DNA of 24,578 nt from Pseudopedobacter sp036379295. GTDB taxonomy: Bacteria > Bacteroidota > Bacteroidia > Sphingobacteriales > Sphingobacteriaceae. The DNA is taken from contig DASVGY010000151.1 of NCBI GenBank assembly GCA_036379295.1, forward strand, positions 1 through 24,578, in the 5' to 3' direction. The position numbers were made by a program, and so were the translations under genes. The notes under the pieces are model-generated. The model was given only the letters and a program-made list of their open reading frames with translations. It did no database searches and was not told the origin of the DNA. Position 1 is the stretch's first letter, and each line of letters begins with the position of its first letter. This document shows, piece by piece, positions 14,375 to 22,068 of the stretch.

Positions 14375-15104
14375 AATTTACAACAAGGTTTTTTAATTCA
14401 ATTTCTGAAAGAAGATGCAACTTATCTTGCTCATACAGTTTGTAGTAATCCTTTAAGGCTGTCTTTTGGTTATTCTTGTTTTCCAGATTAAGGTAATTTT
14501 GCAGGTACAAACCTTTTGCATTTATTAAGCCGTTTATAGCCCTGAAACGATTGCCGCCCTTGCTGTAAGCAAAATAATCCATACTCGAATCTTTATCATC
14601 AAACCAAAAATAAAAAACATCATCATGGTGGCTGCCGCCGTTTTCGGCATCAAAAGTTACTTCTATTTGGTGATATAACTTCCCGTTAATTTGGACAGAA
14701 CGCATAAATCTGGCGTTAACGGCATCATCCTGTAGCTTTAATGGTAAAAAAGCAAAGTAAACCACCGCGTTTAACGCTTCGGCATATTTTACAGAATCTT
14801 TTTCAGAAAGAGGTATTACCAAGCCATTTCGCTCTCTCACAAAGCCATGGTTACTTAACTGGTCTTTTATTAAACCGAGGCTACCATCTTTAAAGGTACT
14901 TTGGTAAAAAAAAGCACCTTCATTTAGTTTAACCGTAAAATGCTTTTTCCTGAAATCAAAGTCGATAGTTTTTCCGTTTAGTTTATTCATCCCATAAAAA
15001 GCGATTGATCTTTTTATGATTGAGTTTGCGCTTTCGCCGAAGGAACAGCCTGATGTAATTATCGATACGGCAACTATCAAAACAGCCAGTATTTTATTAT
15101 GCAT
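14373..15104 (-). CDS. Lipoprotein of DUF6503 type
   Basis: A 243-residue predicted lipoprotein. The signal sequence ends in ITSGC, with the lipid-bearing cysteine at residue 20. The mature part starts with a helical stretch (ANSIIKRSIAFYGMNKLNG), and then DFDFRKKHFTVKLNEGAFFY opens a series of beta strands including YHQIEVTFDAENGG, DVFYFWFDDKDSSMDYFAYS and GNRFRAINGLINAKGLYLQN. This resembles Bacteroidota proteins now labelled DUF6503, sometimes mis-annotated as deoxyribose-phosphate aldolase; the match is from memory of the motif order. The fold looks like a LolA/LolB-type lipid-binding barrel, which is inference. It is a single gene, divergent from murQ. Its last codons abut the palindrome at 14178-14374, so the original C-terminus may have been altered. 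Confidence 0.75.
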   Translation of the reverse strand: MHNKILAVLIVAVSIITSGCSFGESANSIIKRSIAFYGMNKLNGKTIDFDFRKKHFTVKLNEGAFFYQSTFKDGSLGLIKDQLSNHGFVRERNGLVIPLSEKDSVKYAEALNAVVYFAFLPLKLQDDAVNARFMRSVQINGKLYHQIEVTFDAENGGSHHDDVFYFWFDDKDSSMDYFAYSKGGNRFRAINGLINAKGLYLQNYLNLENKNNQKTALKDYYKLYEQDKLHLLSEIELKNLVVN

Positions 15105-15349
15105 AAAACTAAGGTAAACATGATTTGTTAAAGTTTTAGACGATAACGATCAATTACTCGCCAAACAGCTGCCCAGAGGCAAACACTACGTAAGATTGTA
15201 TGAGCCAAAAGTCTTTATTAGCAACAAAAAAGTGCAAATACAACTGCTGATAACCGAAAATGATTTTTTTTTGACCGCTGAGCTCAATTAACACGCGTGT
15301 AACAATTCCGTTTAAAAAATATTTTTCCGACTTTCGTAAAAAATAAGTC

Positions 15350-16168
15350 ATGACAATTGAAGTAACCGAGCAGGATTCTCTGTATCATAATTTGGAAGAG
15401 AAGTCTACGGTAGAAATTCTCCGAGATATTAACAATGAAGACAAAACCGTAGCATTTGCGGTTGAAAAAGTGATTCCACAAATAGAAACGTTTGTGGATA
15501 AAGCTGCAGGTGCGATGAGGGCAGGCGGTCGTTTATTTTACATAGGTGCCGGAACCAGTGGAAGATTAGGCGTGGTTGATGCTTCTGAGTGCCCACCAAC
15601 ATTTGGTGTTCCGTTTGAATTAGTTGTTGGGATTATTGCTGGCGGCGATCCGGCGATTAGAAGGGCGGTAGAAAATGCAGAGGACGACGCCGAACAAGCT
15701 TGGAAAGATTTGCAAAAATTCAATATCGGGAAACACGATATTTTAGTGGGTATAGCAGCTTCGGGTCGAACTCCCTATGTCATCGGCGGACTTAAAAAAG
15801 CTAATGAAGCCGGCTTGTTAACCGCTTGCGTTGTATGCAACGTAGGCACCGAAATCGCTAAAAATGCAAAATACCCTATAGAAGTAGTGGTTGGGCCAGA
15901 ATACTTAACCGGTTCTACCAGAATGAAATCTGGTACTGCCCAAAAATTAGTTTTAAATATGATTAGCACTACGCTGATGATAAAATTAGGCAAGGTAAAA
16001 GGTAATAAAATGGTGGATATGCAGTTAACAAATCATAAGTTGGTTAACCGAGGAATAAACATGGTAATTAATGAAACCGGCGCCGATGAACAAAAAGCAA
16101 CCGAATTACTAAATAAATACGGAAGCGTGAGAAAAGCGGTGGAAGCCTATTTGGCAAGCCTTCAGTAG
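15350..16168 (+). CDS. murQ: N-acetylmuramic acid 6-phosphate etherase
   Basis: A 272-residue enzyme that cleaves the lactyl ether of N-acetylmuramic acid 6-phosphate, giving N-acetylglucosamine 6-phosphate and D-lactate, a step of peptidoglycan recycling in the cytoplasm. The single SIS domain carries FYIGAGTSGRLGVVDASECP, and the catalytic glutamates are E80 (DASECPPTFG) and E111 (VENAEDDAEQAW). Their spacing of 31 equals that of E83 and E114 in the Escherichia coli enzyme. Further landmarks are IAASGRTPYVIGGL, YLTGSTRMKSGTAQKLVLNM and a C-terminal helical stretch. It is slightly shorter than the Escherichia coli protein (298). No anmK, murP or NAG kinase gene is adjacent; the next gene, 8 bases on, is an acidic protein of unknown function. 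Confidence 0.96.
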   Translation: MTIEVTEQDSLYHNLEEKSTVEILRDINNEDKTVAFAVEKVIPQIETFVDKAAGAMRAGGRLFYIGAGTSGRLGVVDASECPPTFGVPFELVVGIIAGGDPAIRRAVENAEDDAEQAWKDLQKFNIGKHDILVGIAASGRTPYVIGGLKKANEAGLLTACVVCNVGTEIAKNAKYPIEVVVGPEYLTGSTRMKSGTAQKLVLNMISTTLMIKLGKVKGNKMVDMQLTNHKLVNRGINMVINETGADEQKATELLNKYGSVRKAVEAYLASLQ

Positions 16169-16176
16169 AAAAAAAT

Positions 16177-16743
16177 ATGCATGAAATAGAGCCTTATTAT
16201 AAGTGGAGGGATGATTATATAGCAGCAGAAGATGAGCGCTCTCCGTTTTACGAAACTCAATATAGCGAGTTTGAATACGATAAACAGATTTATAATTACC
16301 TGTTGCACCCGCAATGGGATTTTTTTGGTTCGCTTACACTTTACCTAAAAATCTTATTTGTAGATTATGACCGCCATTACGCTATTATAGAGTTTATTGG
16401 CGAATGGAACGATGCCTTATATAACGATATTATGCTGCTGAAAAGAGAGATTTTAGAGTCTATTATTGGCGAGGGCGTTGATAAGTTTATCTTGATAGGA
16501 GAAAACGTTTTAAACTTTCACTCTTCAGACGATTGCTATTATGAAGAGTGGTTTCAGGAAGTGGAAGATGGTTGGATAGCTGGAGTTAATTTTAGAGACC
16601 ACGTAATTGACGAATTTAAGTCAAACAATATTGATTACTACATCAACTTTGGGGGCGAATTGGATGAACTTAATTGGCGTCAACTGAAACCACTACAGCT
16701 TTTTAAAAAGGTAGAGGAATTGCTCACTAAAAGGTTGAATTAA
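16177..16743 (+). CDS. Acidic protein of unknown function downstream of murQ
   Basis: A 188-residue, strongly acidic and Tyr/Trp-rich protein that I cannot assign to a named family. It has no signal peptide or convincing membrane segment, although LTLYLKILFVDY and HYAIIEFIGEW are hydrophobic strands of an apparent alpha/beta fold. Other landmarks are YKWRDDYIAAEDERSPFYET near the start, VDKFILIGENVLNFHSSDDC in the middle and YYINFGGELDELNWRQLKP near the end. It starts 8 bases after murQ, so it is almost certainly co-transcribed and translated from the same message, and a terminator follows it. I have the impression that such a gene follows murQ in relatives, but cannot confirm that here. Guilt by association points to cell-wall recycling, which is only inference. 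Confidence 0.85.
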   Translation: MHEIEPYYKWRDDYIAAEDERSPFYETQYSEFEYDKQIYNYLLHPQWDFFGSLTLYLKILFVDYDRHYAIIEFIGEWNDALYNDIMLLKREILESIIGEGVDKFILIGENVLNFHSSDDCYYEEWFQEVEDGWIAGVNFRDHVIDEFKSNNIDYYINFGGELDELNWRQLKPLQLFKKVEELLTKRLN

Positions 16744-16763
16744 TAGCCAAAAATCTACCTAAT

Positions 16764-16795
16764 AAAAAAGTCGCCAAAAATTGAGCGACCTTTTT
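16764..16795 (+). terminator. Terminator after the murQ pair
   Basis: GTCGC (16770-16774) pairs with GCGAC (16785-16789) and, past one unpaired C, AAAAA pairs with TTTTT (16791-16795). It begins 21 bases after the stop codon. Confidence 0.72.
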
Positions 16796-16888
16796 ATCAA
16801 AAACCAAAACTATATGACCAAAACAACCAGCGTTGTTGTTATGTGTGACGGGCAAAATCGTTAAAGGTTTAATCTCGGATAAAAAAGG

Positions 16889-17518
16889 ATGGTATTTCAA
16901 CTAGATGAGCGGCTTATATTTCCGGATCCTACGCTTGCAGAGGATGATGGTTTACTTGCCATTGGTGGTGATTTATCTTTAGAACGATTAATTTTAGCTT
17001 ACCAAAACGCCATATTTCCATGGTTTAACGAGGGCGAACCTATTCTTTGGTATAGCCCGCCAGAAAGGTTTGTGCTTTTCCCACAAGAGGTGAAGATTAG
17101 TAAAAGCATGAAACAACATTTGCGTTCAAGCAAATTTACGGTAACGTTCAATAGAGATTTTGAAGCCGTGATACATAATTGCGCAATTGCAAAAAGAGAG
17201 GGGCAGGATGGTACTTGGATTAATAACTTAATGATTAACGCATATATGAACCTCCATAAAAAAGGTTTTGCGCATTCTATTGAAGTTTGGGATGCGGACG
17301 AGTTAGTAGGCGGCTTATATGGGTTGCTAATGCACAAAGTTTTTTGTGGTGAATCAATGTTTGCTAAAAAAAGTAATGCTTCTAAAACGGCATTGATATG
17401 GCTCTGTCAAAATCAAGATATCAAGTTGATTGACTGCCAAGTTTATACTGAACATTTAGAAAGTATGGGAGCTAGAGTGATTACTAGGCGATCTTTTCTT
17501 GACTTTCTGCAACGTTAA
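16889..17518 (+). CDS. aat: Leucyl/phenylalanyl-tRNA-protein transferase
   Basis: A 209-residue enzyme that adds Leu or Phe from the charged tRNA to proteins with N-terminal Arg or Lys, marking them for the ClpS-dependent N-degron pathway. Conserved blocks are FPDPTLAEDDGLLAIGGDLS (11-30), IFPWFNEGEPILWYSPPERF, GTWINNLMINAYMNLHKKGF, HSIEVWDADELVGGLYG, VFCGESMFAKKSNASKTAL and YTEHLESMGARVITRRSFL. It is shorter than the Escherichia coli enzyme (234 residues), lacking part of the N-terminal extension, as in many Bacteroidota. The ATG at 16889 sits behind an A-rich AAAAAAGG leader. It is probably transcribed alone, because a terminator separates it from the murQ pair and another hairpin follows it. 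Confidence 0.96.
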   Translation: MVFQLDERLIFPDPTLAEDDGLLAIGGDLSLERLILAYQNAIFPWFNEGEPILWYSPPERFVLFPQEVKISKSMKQHLRSSKFTVTFNRDFEAVIHNCAIAKREGQDGTWINNLMINAYMNLHKKGFAHSIEVWDADELVGGLYGLLMHKVFCGESMFAKKSNASKTALIWLCQNQDIKLIDCQVYTEHLESMGARVITRRSFLDFLQR

Positions 17519-17532
17519 ACTGCCGCTTAACC

Positions 17533-17564
17533 AAAAAATCCCCGGTTGAACCAACCGAGGATTT
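17533..17564. terminator. Shared terminator between convergent aat and the lipoprotein gene
   Basis: AAATCC-C-CGGTT (17536-17547) pairs with AACCG-A-GGATTT (17553-17564) apart from one mismatch, with a 5-base loop. On the minus strand the stem is followed by six T (17533-17538), so it should stop the lipoprotein gene well; it sits 15 bases after the aat stop and probably serves both. Confidence 0.8.
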
Positions 17565-17584
17565 CTATAGAATTTTGTTTAAAC

Positions 17585-18640
17585 CTACTGGTACTGTATG
17601 TAAATAGGTTTTGGCGTTAACTTCAACAATTCTTGAGGAGTCATTAAGCGATTTGGTGCTTTCTTTAAATCGTTTTTGTAAAACAATTTGAAACCCACAA
17701 ACTGAACTGGCTCTGTATATAAGTAGTGGCGGTAGGTCCCTTTTTTTAACTCCGGTTCTCCCCAACCGTCCATGTGCATTACCATCTGCACTTCTTTTTG
17801 CTTTTTAATATTTTTGTAATTGGTTACCATTCCTTGCGTAAAACGGTGAACAACCAATATTTTAGCTGGTAAGTTATTTTCCTTTACAAGCTTTGTTAAA
17901 AATCCAGATGCGTAATTAATATCCGCAGCATCGTAAGTTCCAATCTTTGTTCCAGGTCTTGCTCCGGTTTTCATAGAAAATTCGGGGTCAATTCCTAAAT
18001 GAACATTAGGCAATTTCAGGTATTTTTCCAAACGCGGCAGTTCGTTATGAAGATTACTCAAGGCTACCTGAACATCTAAAAACAGAATAGCGTTGTGCAT
18101 TTTAGCAATTGCTAATGCAGAATCAATTTGGCTATCTGGCATACGATTTATGTAGTAATTATCTTTTCCAGGCGTACCACTTGCAACCGTAGCGATGTAG
18201 TGAATAGCCGGGATTGATTTAATTACAGAATCTGCTTTGTTCCATTTATCAACCTCAGCATTCAACATTCGCCACATTTCCTTTGGCGCATATTCTCCTA
18301 ATGCGCCCATTTTTTTAGAATATAGGTTCCCATAATAAGCAATAACCCGGTGAAAAGGTAAAATAGCTCCGTTAATTGGCAAAGGGTCATTTTTAACTGG
18401 CCACTTACCAGTTGTATCGCCATTTGCCAAGTATTTTTGTAGCTGATAGTATTTTGCAGAATCAACTGCTGCGTAAGGGCTTTCTTTTATACCTTCCTCC
18501 GGTGCTTCAGCAACCAGCGTGGAATCAGCGTTGCGCTTTGCATTAGTCTGGGAAGTTTTGCCATCTGTGTTACAAGAACAAAATAATGCCGCTGCAACAA
18601 CAAGCTGTGGTAAAAGGAAGTAATTTTTTTGAGTAAACAT
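17585..18640 (-). CDS. Predicted lipoprotein of unknown function (possible TIM-barrel type)
   Basis: A 351-residue exported protein without a family name that I can give. I place the start at the ATG at 18640, not further upstream, because it gives a proper lipoprotein signal (MFTQKNYFLLPQLVVAAALF then CSC, lipid cysteine probably residue 23) and avoids overlap with the methyltransferase gene. A Ser/Thr/Ala/Glu-rich linker follows. The folded part has alternating strands and helices with AILPFHRVIAYYGNLYSKKM, AIHYIATVASGTPGKDNYYI, AILFLDVQVALSNLHNELPR, VHLGIDPEFSM, GTYDAADINYASGFL and AKILVVHRFTQGMV. The acidic residues at strand ends are what a TIM-barrel glycosidase-like enzyme would show. 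I recall similar proteins in Actinobacteria. It follows the methyltransferase gene by 58 bases. Confidence 0.82.
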   Translation of the reverse strand: MFTQKNYFLLPQLVVAAALFCSCNTDGKTSQTNAKRNADSTLVAEAPEEGIKESPYAAVDSAKYYQLQKYLANGDTTGKWPVKNDPLPINGAILPFHRVIAYYGNLYSKKMGALGEYAPKEMWRMLNAEVDKWNKADSVIKSIPAIHYIATVASGTPGKDNYYINRMPDSQIDSALAIAKMHNAILFLDVQVALSNLHNELPRLEKYLKLPNVHLGIDPEFSMKTGARPGTKIGTYDAADINYASGFLTKLVKENNLPAKILVVHRFTQGMVTNYKNIKKQKEVQMVMHMDGWGEPELKKGTYRHYLYTEPVQFVGFKLFYKNDLKKAPNRLMTPQELLKLTPKPIYIQYQ

Positions 18641-18698
18641 TCTAATTAAAATTAAATCGAAAAGTAAGGCTAAGCTTTGGTGTTTTTTAAAAAAGATT

Positions 18699-19595
18699 TC
18701 AACAATTGAACAAACTAAATTTCCCAAAAACACCTAAAGGTAAGTTAATTCCGCTTCTGGCTTTTAAGTAAAGCTCGCCAATATCTAAATTCTGTACTTG
18801 TGGGTATGCACCTCTGATTAAATTCTCTACAATTATGGATGAAAAGCCTAAAGAATAAGTGTTTAAAATCAAGAAATGTTCTTGTGGATCTAGTAGCTGA
18901 ACCACATCACGCATCATTTCCTTAATCAAATCTTCCAGTTTCCACTTCTCCCCTTTTGGACCATGACCATAAGCTGGCGGGTCCAAAATAATTCCGTTGT
19001 ATTTTTTGCCGCGTTTCAATTCGCGTTGAACAAATTTTAGCGCATCTTCCACCACCCAACGGATATCCTTCAAGTTAGAAACTTCCTGATTTTCATTTGC
19101 CCAGGAAACCACCTGCTTTATTGAGTCCACATGCGTAGTATCAGCCCCGGCTGCTTTAGCCATTAATGATGCGCCACCTGTGTAAGCAAATAGGTTCAAC
19201 ACTTTTGGCTCCTGCGTTTTAAATTTTTTGATAGATGAAGAAATAAAATCCCAGTTTACGGCTTGTTCAGGAAAAATCCCTACGTGTTTAAATGACGTTA
19301 ACGCCAAACGAAATTTGATTTCTACATCCTTGTTTTTGTATTCGATATGCCAACGGTCTGGCGTTTTTGGATTCTTTTTAACCCATTCGCCACTGGTTGC
19401 CGACCTCCCCTTAAATTTGATATGATGCAATCTTTGCCATTCACTTTCGGGCAAAACTTTAGTCCAGACAGCCTGCGGCTCCGGTCTTATTAGAATAACA
19501 TCTCCAAAGCGTTCTAACTTTTCAAAATCTCCACAATCTATCAACTCGTAATCTTTCCAATGCTGTGGAGTAAGTGCTTGTATGTTTGGCTGCAT
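18699..19595 (-). CDS. Class I SAM-dependent methyltransferase (RlmI-like, probable rRNA target)
   Basis: A 298-residue methyltransferase. The SAM-binding motif is KVLNLFAYTGGASLMAKAAG (131-150), and the acidic ribose-binding region is THVDSIKQVVSWANENQ. The active-site strand is IILDPPAYGHGPKGEKW (about 203-219), and HVGIFPEQAVNW precedes the SAM motif as in the RlmI/RlmK group that methylates 23S rRNA. It lacks the N-terminal PUA domain of Escherichia coli RlmI; instead the first 100 residues form a beta-rich domain (CGDFEKLERFGDVILIRPEP). The target is likely RNA, but which base cannot be told from sequence alone. The ATG at 19595 is the natural start. The unknown lipoprotein follows 58 bases later on the same strand. 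Confidence 0.88.
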   Translation of the reverse strand: MQPNIQALTPQHWKDYELIDCGDFEKLERFGDVILIRPEPQAVWTKVLPESEWQRLHHIKFKGRSATSGEWVKKNPKTPDRWHIEYKNKDVEIKFRLALTSFKHVGIFPEQAVNWDFISSSIKKFKTQEPKVLNLFAYTGGASLMAKAAGADTTHVDSIKQVVSWANENQEVSNLKDIRWVVEDALKFVQRELKRGKKYNGIILDPPAYGHGPKGEKWKLEDLIKEMMRDVVQLLDPQEHFLILNTYSLGFSSIIVENLIRGAYPQVQNLDIGELYLKARSGINLPLGVFGKFSLFNC

Positions 19596-19614
19596 ATTTT
19601 TTAACGATTGAGGG

Positions 19615-19693
19615 ATTGAATTTTGAATGAGTGAATACTTTTAGTAATGACTGAATTTTTGAATCATTGAATTTTGAAGGATAGAATACTTTT
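19615..19693. repeat. Direct repeat of 28 bases, period 51, in a simple-sequence spacer
   Basis: Two related copies run 19615-19642 and 19666-19693, each built as ATTGAATTTTGAA followed by a few variable bases and then GAATACTTTT. Between them is a further GACTGAATTTTTGAATC. Further right, 19748-19793 is a run of CTAATGA/ATGAAC-type words. The 199-base gap 19596-19794 has no gene. I recall similar TTGAATTTTTGAATGA tracts between genes in Pedobacter-like genomes, so this may belong to a dispersed low-complexity family. Confidence 0.6.
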
Positions 19694-19794
19694 TAATCTT
19701 TGTTCCTTGCTCTTTCATCTTCACTCTTTTGAGTATGAACTTTTCTCCTAATGAACTAATTCAACTAATGACTAATGAACCAGTGACTATTGAA

Positions 19795-20544
19795 CTATTT
19801 CTTCAACAAGGTTTCCATCAGTTTAGTAGCGAAAACAAATTCGTTGAGTTCTTTATTATCGGTGGATGTAATTTCGTCTTTAGAACCTTCCCACCACTTT
19901 TCTCCCTGGTGCAAAAATAAAATATGTTCACCAATTCCCATCACCGAGTTCATATCATGAGTCACAATAACTGTTGTTATTTCGTATTCTTGCGTAATTT
20001 CCGACACTAGTTCATCAATCATGATGGAGCTTTTTGGGTCAAGGCCCGAGTTTGGTTCGTCGCAAAAAAGATATTTCGGACGCATCGCAATCGCCCTTGC
20101 AATACCTACTCTTTTCATCATACCGCCAGAAAGCTCCGATGGATAAAGCTTGTTTTTTCCAGCTAAATTTACCCGTTCTAAAACAAAATTAACCCTATCT
20201 AATTTTTCTCCCTTAGACTGGTTGGTGAACATATCAAGCGGGAAACGTATGTTTTTTTCTACAGTCATCGAATCAAACAGCGCAGATCCTTGAAAAAGCA
20301 TCCCTATCTCTTTACGAATTTCAATGCGTTCCTGCGTATCCATCTCTGTAAAGTCTCTACCATCATAAATTACCTTTCCGCTATCAGGCTCATGTAACCC
20401 AACCATATTTTTCATTAATGTGGTCTTCCCAGATCCCGAACTTCCAATAATCAAAGACGTAACACCGGGCTTAAAATCTGCGGTAATTCCTTTCAGCACC
20501 TCATTATCCCCAAACCTTTTAAAAATATCTTTAACCTCAATCAT
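19795..20544 (-). CDS. mlaF: MlaF-type ABC transporter ATP-binding protein
   Basis: A 249-residue ATPase of the Mla (Ttg2) lipid-transport type. Walker A is GSSGSGKTT (34-42), the Q-loop region is IGMLFQGSALFDSMTVEKNI, the ABC signature is LSGGMMKRVGIARAIAMRP, Walker B with its catalytic Glu is YLFCDEPNSGLDP, and the switch His is in VIVTHDMNS. The text FQGSALFDSMTVEKNIRFPL is typical of MlaF rather than of general ABC importers. It powers phospholipid movement between the two membranes together with the MlaE permease. Its ATG overlaps the permease stop codon (ATGA), so the two are translationally coupled. No MlaD (MCE) gene follows: after the stop comes a simple-sequence spacer. Confidence 0.93.
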   Translation of the reverse strand: MIEVKDIFKRFGDNEVLKGITADFKPGVTSLIIGSSGSGKTTLMKNMVGLHEPDSGKVIYDGRDFTEMDTQERIEIRKEIGMLFQGSALFDSMTVEKNIRFPLDMFTNQSKGEKLDRVNFVLERVNLAGKNKLYPSELSGGMMKRVGIARAIAMRPKYLFCDEPNSGLDPKSSIMIDELVSEITQEYEITTVIVTHDMNSVMGIGEHILFLHQGEKWWEGSKDEITSTDNKELNEFVFATKLMETLLKK

Positions 20545-21275
20545 AATAAAAGTTGTGCAATAACATAATCAGAAATTAAAATAGCTATACAGCTAATTAC
20601 TACCGCTTTGGTGCTTGAATTACCAACCTCAATAGCGCCTCCATTAGTAAAAAAGCCTTGATAAGCAGAAACCGTGGTGATGATAAACGCAAAAATTAAA
20701 GCCTTAACCATCGCTACCACCAAAGTAAATGGAATAAAATCAGTTGTTAAGCCCTGTACAAATTCTGCTGCCGTAACCGCACCAGAAGCCACCCCCGCCA
20801 AATAACCACCCAAAATACTCAATGCAATCGCTACAATCACCAATAGCGGAATCATAATTATTCCGCCAAGCAATTTGGGTAAAATCAAATAACCAGGCGC
20901 ATTAATACCCATAATCTCTAAAGCGTCTATTTGCTCGGTAACCCGCATGGTTCCTATTTGAGAGGCAATACTACTGCCAACCTTACCCGCTAAAACCAAC
21001 GAACAAATGGTTGGGCTTAACTCCAGAATAGTTGAATCTCGGGTAATACCACCAATAATAGATTTCGGAATTAAATCGCTGGTTAACTGAAAAGCTGTCT
21101 GTACGGTAGTTACCGCCCCAATAAAAATAGAAATAATGCTGATAATCCCTAAAGATCCTAAACCAATATCTACCATTTCCCTAAAAACTTCATTTTTGTA
21201 AATGCTCATTTTTTCTGGCTTTCTAAAAACCGCCTGTAGCATTAAAATATATTTCCCGAAATGATAGAATACCAT
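20541..21275 (-). CDS. mlaE: MlaE-type ABC transporter permease
   Basis: A 244-residue inner-membrane protein of the MlaE/TrnsprtMlaE family. An amphipathic N-terminal interfacial stretch (to about residue 35) is followed by several membrane helices, including LGIISIISIFIGAVTTVQTA, LGGIIMIPLLVIVAIALSIL and VAMVKALIFAFIITTVSAYQ. Conserved landmarks are ICSLVLAGKVGSSIASQIGT followed by MRVTEQIDALEIMGINAPGY, the helix that contacts the ATPase, and YQGFFTNGGAIEVGNSSTKA near the C-terminus. It forms the channel part of the phospholipid transporter. The gene is first of the pair and divergent from the SDR gene, with only 80 bases between; that short gap must hold promoters for both, but no exact TAnnTTTG is seen. 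Confidence 0.93.
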   Translation of the reverse strand: MVFYHFGKYILMLQAVFRKPEKMSIYKNEVFREMVDIGLGSLGIISIISIFIGAVTTVQTAFQLTSDLIPKSIIGGITRDSTILELSPTICSLVLAGKVGSSIASQIGTMRVTEQIDALEIMGINAPGYLILPKLLGGIIMIPLLVIVAIALSILGGYLAGVASGAVTAAEFVQGLTTDFIPFTLVVAMVKALIFAFIITTVSAYQGFFTNGGAIEVGNSSTKAVVISCIAILISDYVIAQLLL

Positions 21276-21355
21276 ATATGTCTAAATTTTTGTAAAAATA
21301 AGCTTTTTTATCAATTGCAATTATTAAACCTAAATTGCTTAAAAATTAAAAAAAG

Positions 21356-22057
21356 ATGAACATTATAATAACAGGTGCAACAAAAGGAATGGGTAAAGCT
21401 ACGGCTTTAGAAATGGCAAAAAATAATCACAATTTAGCTTTATGTGCCAGAAATCAAAATGAATTAAATGCCTTAAAAAAAGAATTGCTTGCCATTAACC
21501 CTACCATTGATATCCTAGCCGTTAAAACAGATTGTAGCAAAAAAGAAGAAGTTGCCGCTTTCGCTGATAAAGCCATTGCTCATTTTAAAACCATTGATGT
21601 GCTGGTAAATAATGTAGGCTTGTTTGCTGCTGCCGAAATTCTGGAAGAAAAAGACGATATGCTAGCTGCCCACTTCGAAATTAACGTGGTAGCACCTTAT
21701 ATCCTCTATAAAAAAATAGCTCCATTAATGGTTAAAAAACAGTTTGGATACATCTTTAACATCTGTTCGGTAGCCAGCGTACAAACAATCGTTACCGCTG
21801 GCTCTTACTGTGTAACAAAATCGGCATTACTTAGTCTTAACAACATTATGAGAGAAGAAACCAAACCTTTTGGAGTTAGAGTAACCGCAATTATACCCGG
21901 TTCAACACTTACTTCATCCTGGGATGGCACAAATATTTCTCCGGATAAGTTTGTTTTACCGAGCGACGTGGCTACATCAATCAACAATATTATGCAACTA
22001 AGCAAAGGCGCAAATGTTGACCAACTGATGATTACGCCACAAAAAGGACAAAATTAA
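21356..22057 (+). CDS. Short-chain dehydrogenase/reductase
   Basis: A 233-residue classical SDR. The nucleotide-binding motif is TGATKGMG (6-13), followed by the strand NLALCARN, whose Arg suggests NADP(H) preference. NNVG (85-88) is the structural Asn motif. The catalytic residues are S138 (NICSVAS), Y151 and K155 (SYCVTKSAL), with Ser 13 before Tyr as in classical SDRs. VTAIIPGSTLTSSW is the substrate-side loop. It has no signal peptide. Many Bacteroidota SDRs of this kind are loosely called 3-ketoacyl-ACP reductases, but the substrate cannot be read from the sequence. It is the first gene of a tight plus-strand run, 11 bases before the PspC-domain gene, though the functional link with those membrane proteins is not obvious. 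Confidence 0.93.
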   Translation: MNIIITGATKGMGKATALEMAKNNHNLALCARNQNELNALKKELLAINPTIDILAVKTDCSKKEEVAAFADKAIAHFKTIDVLVNNVGLFAAAEILEEKDDMLAAHFEINVVAPYILYKKIAPLMVKKQFGYIFNICSVASVQTIVTAGSYCVTKSALLSLNNIMREETKPFGVRVTAIIPGSTLTSSWDGTNISPDKFVLPSDVATSINNIMQLSKGANVDQLMITPQKGQN

Positions 22058-22068
22058 TGTTTTAAGAA

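Noticed and set aside
18641..18733. N-terminal extension of the lipoprotein frame at 17585-18640
   Set aside because: The longer frame overlaps the methyltransferase gene by 35 bases and buries the lipoprotein signal; the ATG at 18640 places the signal at the N-terminus.
19615..19693. CRISPR-like spacing of two repeats
   Set aside because: Only two imperfect copies, the spacer is itself repeat-like, and there are no cas genes.
19729..19920. 63-codon plus-strand frame across the simple-sequence spacer and the end of mlaF
   Set aside because: Half of it is antisense to mlaF and the rest is low-complexity ATGAAC words; no sign of selection for protein.
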